A stretch of DNA of 64,000 nt from Neofusicoccum parvum. Lineage: Eukaryota; Ascomycota; Dothideomycetes; Botryosphaeriales; Botryosphaeriaceae. Position 1 is the stretch's first letter. Every line of letters begins with the position of its first letter. Below are positions 22,734-34,716 of the stretch, one piece after another. The position numbers and the translations under genes are program-made. A model generated the notes under the pieces. The model had not been told where the DNA came from and searched no databases. It saw only the letters and a program-made list of their open reading frames with translations. The DNA lies in assembly GCA_020912385.1 (NCBI GenBank), contig CP087206.1:2046001-2110000 (forward strand), given 5' to 3'.

Positions 22734-24772
22734 ATGCTTGGCCTCAACCATACCGCCTCCACCCTGGCCGGATTCGTATTCGCCGTGCAAACCGTCTTGG
22801 CCGACGCTTCAACGCGGTGGCCGCAGCCCGCGGACTCCTACGCCCCCGTCCTGACCCAGCAGAAATGCCCCTTCGCCGGCCAGCTTTTCCCACCACCCAC
22901 AGCCGCCAGCAGCGCGCCCGCCATCCTGACCGCGCAGTCGGCCCTGCGCGCACAGCTCGACGCGGCGGTCCAGCCCGGCGGCGGGATCGAGGGCGTGGAC
23001 GTGAACGGGACGTTTTTCTCCGTGGCGGTGTTCTCGGCTGCCGATGGCGAGGAGGGTGCTTTCTTCGAGTACCACTACGCCGTTCCGGGGATGGAGAACG
23101 CGACGGGTGGCAGGGCGCTGGACAGCGAGAGCGTGTATCGGATTGGGAGCGTGTCGAAGATGCTGACGGTGTATGCACTGTTGGCGGAGAGGGGCGATGG
23201 GGATTTTGGCACGCCGATTACGGACTTCATGCCGGACTTGGCGGAGGGACAGGAGGGTGCAGATGAAGAGGACGGGTTCGAGAGGATTCGGTGGGAGGAA
23301 ATCACCATTGGTGCATTGGCGTCGCAGATTGCGGGGGTACCGAGGGACTGTGAGTGCTATTAGCCTGCCTGTGGGTTCTCAGAGGAACATTCGCAGCACT
23401 GGTGTTGGTATGGATGACTCACTTCCCCGCAGATGGTTGGCCGGATTATACCACTCAGGCAAACGGCAGTTCTCTGCCTCTTCTGGGGGTTGACAGCTCG
23501 AAACTAAGGTCAGACGATATTCCGGAATGCGGCCTGCCGGCTCCAGGATATTCACCGCAACTGCCACTGTGCAACCGCGAGCGTAGGTCATCCCCCCTCA
23601 GAGGCCAGATTTACCTCGGGAGGAGCTGCTTGAAAGCTAGAAGAAAGTTGAAAGGAAATTTGAGAGAAAGAGAGCTGACATGACTGGGAACAGAGTTCCT
23701 CCAAGGTCTGAACAAGCTTGGTGCCTACTTCCCGGCATTCGAGTCCCCCACCTACTCCAACGCAGGCTTCCGCTTGCTCGGCTATGCGATGGAGAACATG
23801 ACCGGCGAGCCATTTGACACCACATTCAAGCGCACCATCGCAGACAAGCTGGGCCTGTCGGCAACCACGGTGACAACGCCACAAGACGACAGCCGCGGCG
23901 TGATCCCCAACGGCAAGACGGCCGCATGGTGGGGGCTCGACCTCGGCGAAGAGAACCCAGCCGGCAGCATCTACTCGACCACCGCCGACATGACCGCGCT
24001 GGGCCGCTCGATCCTGCGCTCGACGCTGCTCCCACGCGCCCTCACGCGGCGCTGGCTCAAGCCGCACTCGCGCACCTCCGACGACGCCCACCACGTCGGC
24101 GCCCCCTGGGAGATCGCGTCCACGCGCATCCCGCTCGACGCCACCTCCTCCTCCTCCGCCACCACGCGCGTCGACCTCTACACCAAGACCGGCAACGTCG
24201 GCGCCTACTCCGGCCACATCGGCCTCGACCCGGACCGCGACTGGGGCTACGTCGTGCTGGGCGCGGGCCCTGCGTCCGGCGCGCCCGTCTTCTACCTCGC
24301 CGACCTGGCCGCGCGCGCCTTCGCCCCGGCCTTCGAGGCCGCGGCGCGCGCCCAGGCCGCCCAGCGCTACGCCGGCACCTACGTCGGCGGCGGCAACGGC
24401 ACCCTGACGCTGGCCGTGCGGCCGGGCGCGCCGGGCCTCGCGGTCACGGCCTGGACCGCCAACGGCGTCGACGTGCTGGCCGCGCTGGCCGTGCCCGGCC
24501 TGGCCGGGAACACCTCCACCGCCGTCACGCTGTACCCGGCGAGGATGAGCGGGAGCGGGAGGGTCGCGTTCCGCGCGCTGCTGGAGCCGCTGCCGAATGC
24601 GGACTTCGGCGGCCCGTTGGAGAGCGCGTGCCAGTCGTGGTTCACGGCCGATGCGGCGCAGATTGCGAGCAGGATGCTGGATGAGGTGGTGGTCGGCGTG
24701 GATGAGGAGACGGGGAGGGCGGAGTGGGTGGAGATGAGGGCGTGGCGGGAGAGGTATGTGAGGAAGGAGTAG
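22734..24772 (+). CDS. Secreted serine beta-lactamase-like hydrolase
   Basis: This is a predicted serine hydrolase of the beta-lactamase/penicillin-binding-protein fold (class C/AmpC-like, PF00144). In fungi such proteins act on esters, lactones or unknown substrates. Three exons (22734-23349, 23433-23582, 23694-24772) give 614 aa. A signal peptide of about 23 residues is present. The catalytic S-x-x-K is SVSK at about S139-K142, and the second motif Y-x-N is YSN at about 276-278. The short middle exon encodes the DYGWPDYTTQANG to LPLCNRE segment that links the two halves. Leaving either intron in creates stops. A fungal C-terminal extension of about 150 residues follows the core. No biosynthetic cluster surrounds it. 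Confidence 0.88.
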
Positions 24773-26963
24773 AGCTGGAGGTTGAAGATGCGGTAGCGCT
24801 CTAGAGATAAACATCAGCAGTGAACGGTGCCTTGTACCACAATTCCATTCTTTTGTTCTAGATCGTCATAACAGGATCTTGAGCACCCCATAGGCTTGGT
24901 GGTAGTAGTTGCCACAGATGCAGCAGACATTAACGAGACGGAAACGGGGGGTCGGCTTAGCCGGGTGATGAATGCGTGATGACGGAGGAGCCGGGACTGG
25001 ATTCGATACAGCCAGCCAGTGTCCACAGAGAGAGCACTGAAGCGGTAGAGATGCACGATGGCAGGTTACTGCATGTCCAGCCGCGCTCTATGCCAAGTCG
25101 GATGCAGAAAGTCTCGGTTTCCTGAAGGTCGCATGATGGATGTGGTTGCCTTCTCGCTCCGTTCGCTGCCATGGGTGATGACGTAACGGGAACCCGAGTC
25201 CTTCAGATATGCTTAAAAAGCATGCACGTAAAGGAGCAGGCTGGCCACTCGGAGGGAGCGGATGCGCACGACGTTGCGGTAGCCACGTGCGGGTCGAAGG
25301 CGGCCGCGATGGCGCCGATGGTCAAAGTTTCTAGTCAGTTCGGGCCTGCTGTAACCTGGGAGAAGGGAGGGAAACACAGTTGAGACAGCTAGTGGCCCGT
25401 GTGGCAGTTAAGGCAATGCGCTAGCCATGGGCGGTGACGCATCCGACGGATGACAGGACAAGGATGGAACGACGGGCAGACGGGAGGCAGTCCAGAGGGC
25501 GCAGCGCAGACGCAGAGACTAACAGGACGCACGCGAAACATGGGCGGGCGCCGGCACGCGGGCAGGGACCGATATGTAGTAAATGAGAGGAGGACGGCCG
25601 TCGCATGGCTCTCGGGTTTGACGCGAAGGATCGTCGTCAGAAGAGAGTGAAGCCCTCTCGCCCCGCCTCACTAGCGTCGAAGTATCCGGCGGTGCGAGGC
25701 TGAACCCGATTGGATCTACCGCACGCAGTCGATGCTTGTGTGTTCTTGGCTCCGCCATCGTCCTGCTTGCAAACGTGTACTTAGGGGCAGTGCAAGATGA
25801 TGTCAAGCACCGTGGCCGAGTCCTCGCGGCTTCCTGAGCATGCAAAGCTGGCAGGTCCTGGGTGCAGCCACGACCGTCACTGGGGGTTTGAACAAAGGAT
25901 GTCGATCAAACCCTCCACCGCACATCCATCCCTATACGTGTGCGAACCAGGTTAGTGGTCGATCTGGCAGTTGGCAAATTTAGTGTCGGACGCCGGTCCA
26001 ATGGGGCTATCGCCAGTTTTCCTGCCGTTTCTGAACACTGCCCGACAGTACCTTTCCCGAACTTCCCAGTCGCTGCATGATCACTATTGTTTCTTTTCGG
26101 AAGGTAGCGTCTGCCAGTTGTTTCAGACTAGCCGCATCAACGAAGCAGAAGCCGCGTGCAAGGCCGTGGCTCTGTTTCTCGCGCAACCGCAGGAGAGCAG
26201 TTCTGTCTCTGGGAAGTCTCTGGAGTTCTGGGAAGCCGTCGGCATTTGGCTCTGTTGAGCGCCATGTACGCTGGACGGCAATGAAGGAGCCGGGTCCCGG
26301 TTCGGACTCCAACAACATTACGCTCTGATGAGGCGCGAGGACAGCCTGCAGGGCCAAGAAGGTCCAGATCGGGCTTGCTGACAATAAAGGCCGGCTGGCC
26401 TGTTCTGTGCGTCTCCTCGTCCGAGGAATGCGATCTCGGTCCGCAAAACAACGCCCAAGCAGATGTGCTGGCGAGCAGATGAGAGGGTCCATGGACCTGC
26501 AAGGAGTCAGGGGGAACATGTCAGGAGAACTGAGTGGCTGGCGGAGTTGCTTGCCGCCAGGATAGCCGGGCGGGAATTCCGCGTGGCTGCATGGCATGGA
26601 ACGGCGGCGATCACCTGGTGAAACCAATGATGGCGGTGGGGATGTGGATGACGAGGAGAGGAAAGATGTGCAAGATGGTGTTCGATGTGATTGGATACTC
26701 ATGTGCGTGCGCTGGTGATGCGAGATACGAGCCGCCGCACGTTTATTAATGTTCTTGTTGTTACTGGCCAGGAAGCTTCGTACTCGTACCATCGTGCACC
26801 CTTCTCGCACTCTCGTAATCGCACCTCCGTACTGGGATGGCACAGCAACTGAAGACGTCGTCGAGTATATAAACAACTATTGAACAAAGCAGAATAAACA
26901 TCAAGCGCTCCTCATCACGCTGTCTTTCATTCGTCTCATTGTGTCAACTGCGAACTACTCAAC
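24773..26963. other. Gene-poor 2.2 kb spacer
   Basis: The longest open frame (26007-26876, minus strand) has low-complexity Ser/Arg/Pro composition and no domain. I see no supported gene. The last 100 bases are the promoter of the peroxidase gene. Confidence 0.45.
26866..26873 (+). promoter_or_regulatory. TATA box of the peroxidase gene
   Basis: TATATAAA lies about 95 bp upstream of the ATG at 26964. Confidence 0.5.
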
Positions 26964-27955
26964 ATGAAGTTTACCATCCTTCCCGCCGCTCTTACGTTTA
27001 CCCTGGCTTATGGGCAAGGCTCCCCTTATGAGTGGGCTCCCGCAGGGCCCGATGATTGTATGTTAATGAGAACTGCCGGCTTGCCTCTCTACAAAGTGCT
27101 GACATTCTGCAGTCCGTGGCCCTTGCCCCATGATGAACACGTTGGCAAACCATGGTTTCCTCCCCCACGACGGCAGAAACATCACCAGGGCCAACGCTGT
27201 TCATGCTCTGAATACGGGACTGAATTTCGCCACTGATCTCGCGGGCATCATGTGGGATCAGGCTATCATTGCCAACCCAGAGCCCAACGCTACCTTCTTC
27301 ACCCTGTAAGAGCACCCCGCCCTTTTTCACGTGACTGTACTCCACCAATGAACTTGCCCTGTCCCCTCAAAGCCTAGTGCATGCTAACCTGGTTCTACCA
27401 GTGACAATCTTAACCGCCACAACGTCCTGGAGCACGATGCAAGCATGAGCCGTGCGGACGCTTACTTGGGAAACAACCACGTCTTTAACCAGACCATCTT
27501 TGACACCACGACAGCGTTCTGGACCGAACCCATCCTTGACAAGATTCAGTTGACCAACGGCAAGCTTTTCCGTCAGCTTGTTTCCAGGTCGGAGAATCCC
27601 GAATATACCTTCACGCAGACGACGGAAGCCTTCAGCTTGGGAGAGGTGGGCGCTCCTGTTATCGTCTTTGGCGACCACGAATCCGTGACCGTCAACAGAT
27701 CCCTGATCACCTACTTCTTCGGTAAGTCAACGAGACAGTTCTCAGCTTCCGAACCCGGTCTAATGTCATATTACAGAGAACGAACGGCTCCCGGTTGAAC
27801 TGGGATTCGTTAAGCAGGCGGAGCCCATCAGCTTGGAGGCCGTCACGAGGATATCCGAGATTCTCGCCAACGCCAGCAACCTTATCACTCCTTCGAACGC
27901 AACTGCCGCCCACAAGCGCCGTGATCTGCACGCTGGCCTTTTCTTCTCGGCATAG
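26964..27955 (+). CDS. Secreted haem-thiolate peroxidase (chloroperoxidase family)
   Basis: This is a predicted secreted haem-thiolate peroxidase of the chloroperoxidase/unspecific-peroxygenase family (PF01328), which uses peroxide to halogenate or oxygenate substrates. Four exons (26964-27057, 27113-27305, 27402-27721, 27777-27955) give 261 aa, the size of short peroxygenases. The signal peptide ends near AYG. The P-C-P motif with the haem-ligating cysteine is intact (FRGPCPMMNTLANHG, about C36), as is the acid-base E-H-D (LEHDASMSR, about residues 106-108). The expected Arg/Ser region follows it. The PCP motif is only restored by splicing the first intron in phase 1. The C terminus is basic with no GPI tail. 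Confidence 0.92.
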
Positions 27956-29946
27956 TGACCTGCACGCCCCTGCAGCGGGCATGAGCAGACGCACTATGCA
28001 GCAGTCACAGACGCGTTGATGAAGGAAACAAACATGAATTGCACTGCGGTGCGCTAGGAGATATTATTCTTTGTACATAACCATACTCGCTCGCTGTAGC
28101 GTGGGCCCTCGTGGTCAATTACATTCGTTACCCAGTCCAAACCTGTATGATCACAGTGCAATTTACTGCGCCAGTATCAGTAATAAATTAATAGCGACAG
28201 CAGATCTTAGTGACTGAGACACACGTGAAGTGACTTTTATGAGCTTTAATCACTTATGGCTCGTGGTTGAATTTCACTGCCTCATTCCATCGATGCGAGC
28301 CTTTCGACAGGCGGGATTCTAGACGGCTGTCCATTATGCGCTGCATGTATTGCTTTTGCGAGCTATACTTCAGGACTATAACTATTATTTGGATAGTACT
28401 GGGAACGAAGATGCCTCTTGAGCGATTATTTGCCGCGTCCTTGATGGACACCACACCGCCCCCGCACCGGAGCAGAAACATATTCAGGGGCAAAGGTAGT
28501 CGATCACCCTGAAAGGCTACCCGAGTTATCGGCGCCCTTGGAAATAGCCTACATGCTATTCGCAGGTCGTGAATGCGGGGGACGAGGCCCGTTGTGATAG
28601 CCAAGCCGCATTGCGAATACGAGGCATTGCTCAAAAACATGTTAGCCGCATGGAGTTAGCTGCGAACTTGCTGGGGGCCTTGCAGAACGGGTAGACAAGT
28701 ACTACGTAGAGTGCCTACTTTTCGGCACATTCGGCGCCTTGGCCCCACTCGCAAAAAGAAAGGGGGGACGGATGCATACATACCGGTAGATCGATCTCGC
28801 TGATCGGTGATCGGGGGGATCTTACCTTTGAAGCTTACTGTGAGAGAGCTTATCATCGCTTGACAAAAGTAAAGTCTTCAAGAGGAACACTATCGCCGCC
28901 CAAATGCATTGACAAAAAGATCAAAAAATTGCAGTTCATAATGAAAACTGTGGTTTGCTTTCTTCTGAATCAAACTAAAGGAGGCGCTCCCGCAGACAAA
29001 TTCCTCGGTTAAAGCAGGAAATAAGACAAGAGTAACAATTGCGGTCACGTTGATGCTAACGCTCCTATCATCGCCGAATGAAAATCGACGTTGATCGAGG
29101 TCTATTGTTGGTTGCCCGTCGGCCGACCAATCAAAACCTCCGCACGCCGCAAACAACCGGGAGCATTTCCGTTCGCGCAAACACTAGAGCCTCAAGCCTT
29201 TTTTCTCATGTCATCCATTTAGAGTCTTGATTAACTCTTAAGTTCCATAGGCTTGAGTAGTGTGTCAAACTCACCTGTTCGCTGATGATCACTGTCCGTA
29301 GGAGTGTCCCTTTTCAAGATAAGGAATTGATTTCTTAACCTTTGCGTAACCTTCACGACGGGTAATCCATATCTACAAATCTGGAGTGGTATCCATAGCC
29401 AGGACTTCACAGTGCAAATGCTCTTGCTTATGCAGCAGTCAAATTTGGCATGCACTAAGTATAGCAGTGCGCTGATCAGCTCATCGTAGGTATCGCCATT
29501 CAACAGTGCGAGAAACGAAAGATCGGATTTGTAAAGCACTGAACCAAAAGGGCGGCGGGAGTAAGCCCAACCATTCGGTCTTGGGCAAAATGGTACAGTG
29601 TGGCTAGCCCAAATAAGCCCATCTGTGCTAAAACCTACCTGAATAGGAAAACGCCCCCACGTTTGTTCCTCGTATAACGGTCAGTGCTTCCGCCCTCTCG
29701 CATCATAAACTCAACTCACACTTGATCTCTAGAAATCAAGCTGATTGATTGCTTAGTAGAATGTTGCGAAATGGAGACCTTGATAAATTTTCCGGCCGTT
29801 CAATAACATCACCTTGTGAGTACAAAAGACGACTGAGAACCTCCCACCTGTACTATCATCATCAAGCGACCAAAGATCCAAACAACTTGCCCTCTTACCA
29901 AAACCTACAAACCATCATCGTACACTTTCAGACACCAGGTATCAAG
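27956..29946. other. Gene-poor 2 kb spacer
   Basis: No supported gene. Open frames on both strands are short and lack domains. The final part is the leader of the next gene, whose frame stays open upstream of its likely ATG. Confidence 0.45.
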
Positions 29947-30513
29947 ATGGTTCACTTCGGCAGTCTCACCATGGGCCTCCTCACCGTTGCCGCCTTCGCT
30001 TCGGCTGTCCCTACCCCCAGTGGTACCGCCGATCAGCCTGGTCTCGAAGGGATCCCCGTCGGATCTCCGGACGGAATCTACATCGGCAGCGTCAAGGAGG
30101 ATGGACGCACACAATGGGAATTCCTCGGAGACCACAACTCTACCTCGACCATCGATTCCCGTTCTACGGGCGATGGCCATGCGCTCGCCAAGCGCAACGG
30201 CGTCTCCTGCAACGGGTTCGGCGTGAACGCGGATGACGCCAACACCGCTCAGGGAAAGCTGGCCGACATGTGCGGCAACGGCTACTACTTCTCGAGCAAG
30301 AGCATTGCCCAGGTCTCCGGCGGTGCCGTCGCGTTCGGCTGCAACTACGGAAACGGCCAGACCTGCCACAAAAACGACCTGTGGGACTTCTTCGGCCAGA
30401 TCAACTCGGTGTGCGGCTTCACGCACGGCTCCAGCGCCGGCGCGGGATGGTACTCGAGGAACGACTGGAAGGCCACCTACGGACGCACCTCGACCGGTTC
30501 TGGCTTCTGTTAA
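29947..30513 (+). CDS. Small secreted cysteine-rich protein with Kex2-type propeptide
   Basis: An intronless gene of 188 aa. I do not recognise the family. The ATG at 29947 is chosen because it directly starts a signal peptide (MVHFGSLTMGLLTVAAFASA), although the frame is open further upstream. A propeptide of about 60 residues ends in the dibasic Lys-Arg at residues 82-83, the classic Kex2 site. The 105-residue mature part has six cysteines: one near its start (GVSCNG), four within it and the last as the final residue (GSGFC). It is rich in glycine and aromatic residues. This architecture is typical of fungal effectors, antifungal proteins and killer-like proteins. The function is unknown. 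Confidence 0.8.
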   Translation: MVHFGSLTMGLLTVAAFASAVPTPSGTADQPGLEGIPVGSPDGIYIGSVKEDGRTQWEFLGDHNSTSTIDSRSTGDGHALAKRNGVSCNGFGVNADDANTAQGKLADMCGNGYYFSSKSIAQVSGGAVAFGCNYGNGQTCHKNDLWDFFGQINSVCGFTHGSSAGAGWYSRNDWKATYGRTSTGSGFC

Positions 30514-31287
30514 GCGCTTCACGAGGCACCGACGCTCTTTTTGCATTTCTTAGCCAAATCTATCACCTTCTTTAGTAACCCACAATATCAGCAGACGAGC
30601 TACTAACGTTCATTACTCCCGGTTCTGGTTGCATCATTCGGCGCTTTCTGGGCATGGTCAGACTTGCGGGTGATAGAGTATTAGAATTCAAGACGTTAGA
30701 CTCTACTTTTTAAAACGTATTGCGGTACGGTGATTGTAAACTGCTATCTGATTTTCCGACCTCTCCTGATTGCGGAATTTTTGATACAATGACACTGCAG
30801 TCGTGATGCACGCGTAATGTATCAAACTAAGGCTGAAAGAGTTTTTCAAGAGCGTGCCGGAGTGGTCGACGTCGAGAAAGAGACAGTACCCCTCTTCTCA
30901 CTCAACGAGGGAGCCTGATAATCAGGCATAGGCTTTTCAATTCAGTTTGTTGTACTGTTATAGTTGCCGGTGAGAGACGCATTAGAATGTGAGAGATTTC
31001 ATTGTGGAGAGATAGTCTAGAACGAAAGTAAGCAAATAAAAGGATGCGTCGGTTAGACAAGTGCAGTAGTAGTCTTTCAGCAATACTGTCAAAACTTAAA
31101 CCAAGTAGCCAGATAATTGCGTAGCCAAGCAAGACCCCCACAAGCACCCGGAGTGAGTGATCGGCCTTCACATTAACACCACAGCAAAGAGAGCCCAGGA
31201 TTCTCCTGCGCAGCATCAAGTAATACAACAGAAATGCTGCATGGAGTAGAGGCATGGGCTTCAGCCAATTCATACCTGCGTTTCTCT
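30514..31287. other. Intergenic region
   Basis: A gap between two convergent genes. No supported gene is seen. Confidence 0.45.
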
Positions 31288-33186
31288 TCAGGCCGAGCGG
31301 CAGAGCCTCCCTCCATCAGCGATGTAGAACCTCTCGCTGCCTACTGCTGTAATACCGTAGAAGAGGTCATCAGGATCGTACTTCGCTTTGATCCTGGAGA
31401 GCTCCGGATAATTATCGCCATAGAAAGCAGCTTGCCAGTCCTTCTCTTGATAGTCGGCCTGAGTAATTTTAGCACAAACGTTGAGCAAATTTCCATGATC
31501 GTGTACCTCATTCAGGTAGCTTCCTGATTCTGGTGCGAGTTGTTTCAGTCTTGGCATAAACTCGTCTGTCAACCTCTGTTGATCTGGGATCATCGCAGTC
31601 CGCGGTGCAGTGATGTCGATCCCCCTACAGATGTTTCAGATTTCGACGAAGTCCGGTGTTGAGGTATTACTTACGTTGCAACGAAGGCCAACACGGCGGC
31701 ACGCCTCCATGCCGGGAGCACTGAATTGTCAAAGTCACCAGCCACTTCTCTGGAGGCGTTGATTGCTAGGCTGAGGATCATTCCACCATCCTCCATGACA
31801 CTTCGAAATGCTGCGGTCAGTGCATCGTTTCGTTCTTCCACGACGCTTCTTGGTATCAGCCAGCCAGCTCCCTGGAAGAGACTGACCAGTTGAGGAGGCT
31901 GCATTGCTTCGTGCTCTGGCAAGTGGCCTGGGAAGTCTCCCACAAACTTTTTGTATGTGATTTTGCTCTTATCCAGCTGGTCGAAGTATGGCTGAAGCAG
32001 AGAGGCAAGCTCTTTCGAGCTGAGGCCCGGCGCATTGATTGGACTCACCGCGAATGAATCATTCATGATGTACGCCGTGGCCATGATTCCTTGATCAAGG
32101 AGTGATGGTAGTATGTCATGCCAGGCGGTCACCGCGGTCCAGAATGTGTCCAGCTCCAGACCGCTAGCGGAAATGGTGATGTTAGCGGCTGCGACCGGGA
32201 TGTCGGCGTGGACTTTCGAAGTCATGGACACTACGACACCGTAGGTCCCGCCGCCTCCACCGGAAAGCGCCCAGTACAGATCCTTGTTCTTTTCGCGGGT
32301 CGCTACAAGCAATTGGCCAGAGGCGTCCACTACCTCCCACTCCAGGACCTGGTCTGCCGCCAAGCCGTATCTTGAGGAGAGTGGGGAATGGCCACCACCT
32401 TGAGTGTATCCGCCTTCCCAGAATAAGCAATAGTCAAAGTGCGATAGAGCATTCAAAGGGCATACCTGCAAAGGCAACGGTCGGGCAGACGCCACCCACG
32501 ACCGCAAAGCCCCGTTCATACGCAGCCTTGTACGCCTCGTCAAGCTGCACACCAGCACCGACCTTGATGGCTTTCCCGGTGTAGTAGGAGTCCGTCCAGT
32601 CAACGAAATCAATGTCTTTGAGGTGGTGCACCCACAGAGCAAGGGCTCCAGCACCTGTGGATTTCCCCAAGTAGCTTTCCAGAGACCACTTAACATCCAT
32701 CCGAACATGCACGCCGGGACAAACTTACTCGTGTCCTGAATTGCGCACCACCAGCCTCACATTACTTTCCCTGGCGAAGCTGATTCCGGCGGCAACATCC
32801 TCCGCTCCCGACACATTCACCGCGTAGCTCACGTAGTTGCCCAGCTCGCACGGCCTCTCTCTGGGTGTGAACGGGTCACAGCTCTCATTGGCCCAAAACG
32901 CGGCCATCACGGAGCTGGAGCTCTCGTCGTGCAGCGAAGGATTCGTCCACCCGTCGCGCACTGTCTGGCATGCCGCTTCGTCGTAGTTTGGGTCGTGGCA
33001 CGGTGTTCCGATGGGGACTGTGGCAATGAGCCGGCCACCTACTGTGGAGTTGAGGTCGGCCCATTGTTCAGAAGATGGGTACTCTGGGTCGCTGGGTAGG
33101 TAGCGGCATTGCGGCGTGGAAGAGGTATTCCCGGAGAAGAGGAACTGAAGTGAGAATAGTGATTGAATGCTTTCGAGCGGCTTCAT
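31288..33186 (-). CDS. Berberine-bridge-type FAD oxidoreductase
   Basis: This is a predicted flavin-dependent oxidase of the FAD_binding_4/BBE family, of the kind that oxidises sugars or secondary-metabolite alcohols, usually extracellularly. Four exons on the minus strand (33186-32729, 32674-32466, 32413-31675, 31624-31288) give 580 aa. The flavin-linking histidine is in RNSGHDYLGKSTGAG, created by the first splice. The second candidate flavin-linking residue is the cysteine of GGVCPTVAFAGGYTQGGGHS, which spans the second intron and suggests bicovalent FAD attachment. The BBE tail (YDPDDLFYGITAVGSERF) is intact. The N terminus is uncertain: the ATG at 33186 gives no clear signal peptide, and a splice-acceptor-like sequence lies about 40 bp upstream, so a 5' exon may be missing. 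Confidence 0.85.
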
Positions 33187-34143
33187 GTCCGGTGGCACTC
33201 TTCTGTATCGTTCGCTGAAACAATGGAAAACATAGTATGTGGCTCTGTGGGAGACGGTGCCTTAATATATTCGAACAGCAAGTACATCTTGGGCAATGTC
33301 AGCACTAACCCTCCTGAGAGAACACCATTTGGAAGCTGACTGCACTCTTATCAAAGGTTGATTGGCGTACTGGAGGTCTCCGTCTTACTGAGGGGCCTCT
33401 CTGCGCTGTGAAGGTTTCAATGGGGCAAGCGGGGCGACGTGGCCAGGAATGGTTGAAATAGCCGGTGAAAAGGTTGTAAGCAGACTGATCGTTGCTTCGT
33501 AGGGATCTGGGCAGCAAGGATTCTTCGTATTTGGCCGAGGCTGTCTGGAATCCTGCTGGGAGACGGATTGGGATAGGCTGGAACGCTTCAATCACGTGGA
33601 TGAGAAGCTGCACTTTGGAAACACCGCCTGATGGACTGGTTCTACAACATAAATGCTTGCGCCGCCGGTTCCGCAGGCTATGCTGGCTCTGCGGTAGAAT
33701 TAAAGGTGTTCAATGCAATTCACTATCCGCAGCTGGAGCATCTCCTCGACGTGGCAGTGCAATAATGAAACAGCAAATATGTTCTGCTGTGTACTTATGC
33801 CTCGGACAGTACTTCGGCAGCATTGGTGTATGGCTGGAAGACCCTTGGCGCATTGACTTTGGGGTGCTGCTGCTGTAGACTATACTTTAGCAGCTCCCGT
33901 TTCGAGCAAAACGCCCGACGCGCCTGCCCCCCGGACCTTGAGAGACCAGGAATTGCGACCAATCGCCGCGCACCCTCCTTGAACACCCTACAACAGCAGC
34001 ATCAATCTCTGACTGATAGTGTACTATTTTGCGAGAGTAACTCTGTCCGCTTTGACGTTTCAGCATCAACATTCCAGCTTGATATTCAACGATGTTGGCC
34101 ATCTTTCTGGACAGCAGCACTGGAATATCGGCCATTGGCCGCA
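33187..34143. other. Divergent promoter region
   Basis: A 957-bp gap between the flavoenzyme and the CCDR-repeat gene. A missing first exon of the flavoenzyme may lie here. No other gene is supported. Confidence 0.4.
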
Positions 34144-34716
34144 ATGGCCCAACACAATGTTCTACAGTGCGCAGAGCCCTGCGAGCTGACCGAAGTCGTC
34201 GTTTTACAACCCGTCTCGACACCGCCGATGACTTTCTCCCCGCCGGGCACGGCATCCTCTGAGAACGACGTCGACACACTCTCCGATACATCACCTCAAG
34301 TTCCCACGCCGTCAGATACAGCCACGTTGATCAGCCACTCCCGCGATGACTTGGCCGCCCGAGATGGAAGACCATCGGAACGACAGAAGAAAGAGACGAG
34401 TCTGCTCAACCTGAAAGATCTTCTGCAAGACTGCGTCGCGGATTTCTGGGGCAACTGCTTCGATCGGCTTTGCGACCGGTGCTTTGATCGCGGATGCGAC
34501 CGCCTTTGCGACCGTTGCTGCGACCGGTGCTGCGACCGATGCTGCGATCGTTGCTGTGATAGATGCTGCGACAGATGTTGCGATCGGTGCTGCGACCGCT
34601 GCGCGTGCTGCGACCGTTGCTGCGACCGGTTGGAAAGGTCAGGCCGAGATTCACGGAACCCACGCCCCGTACTGATGGCATGCAGGATCACCTTGGCCTT
34701 GTTTTCGCGGCGATAG
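34144..34716 (+). CDS. Cys-Cys-Asp-Arg repeat protein, unknown family
   Basis: An intronless frame of 190 aa with a good start context (GCAATGG). I recognise no family and see no signal peptide, so the protein is probably intracellular. The N-terminal 100 residues are Ser/Thr/Pro-rich, with an acidic stretch and a short amphipathic helix (LLNLKDLLQDCVADFW). Residues 105-162 are a tandem array of 14 four-residue units: five degenerate (CFDR, LCDR, GCDR) and nine perfect CCDR, broken once by Cys-Ala. It holds 24 cysteines in 58 residues. The nine perfect units differ at 13 nucleotide positions from their consensus and every change is synonymous. The C-x-x-C and C-C spacing would suit metal thiolate clusters or palmitoylation. 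Both are guesses. Confidence 0.65.
   Translation: MAQHNVLQCAEPCELTEVVVLQPVSTPPMTFSPPGTASSENDVDTLSDTSPQVPTPSDTATLISHSRDDLAARDGRPSERQKKETSLLNLKDLLQDCVADFWGNCFDRLCDRCFDRGCDRLCDRCCDRCCDRCCDRCCDRCCDRCCDRCCDRCACCDRCCDRLERSGRDSRNPRPVLMACRITLALFSRR
34456..34629 (+). repeat. 12-bp coding minisatellite (CCDR units)
   Basis: Fourteen 12-bp units of the type TGCTGCGACCGN, with one 6-bp insertion (TGCGCG) after the twelfth unit. The array is 174 bp, an exact multiple of three, so the frame is preserved throughout. Confidence 0.9.

Noticed and set aside
23588..24814. 408-codon minus-strand frame opposite the beta-lactamase-like gene
   Set aside because: An antisense shadow. The plus strand carries the catalytic motifs.
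26007..26876. 289-codon minus-strand open frame
   Set aside because: Ser/Arg/Pro-rich composition, no domain, no promoter or start context, and no splicing coherence. It overlaps other random frames in a GC-rich spacer.
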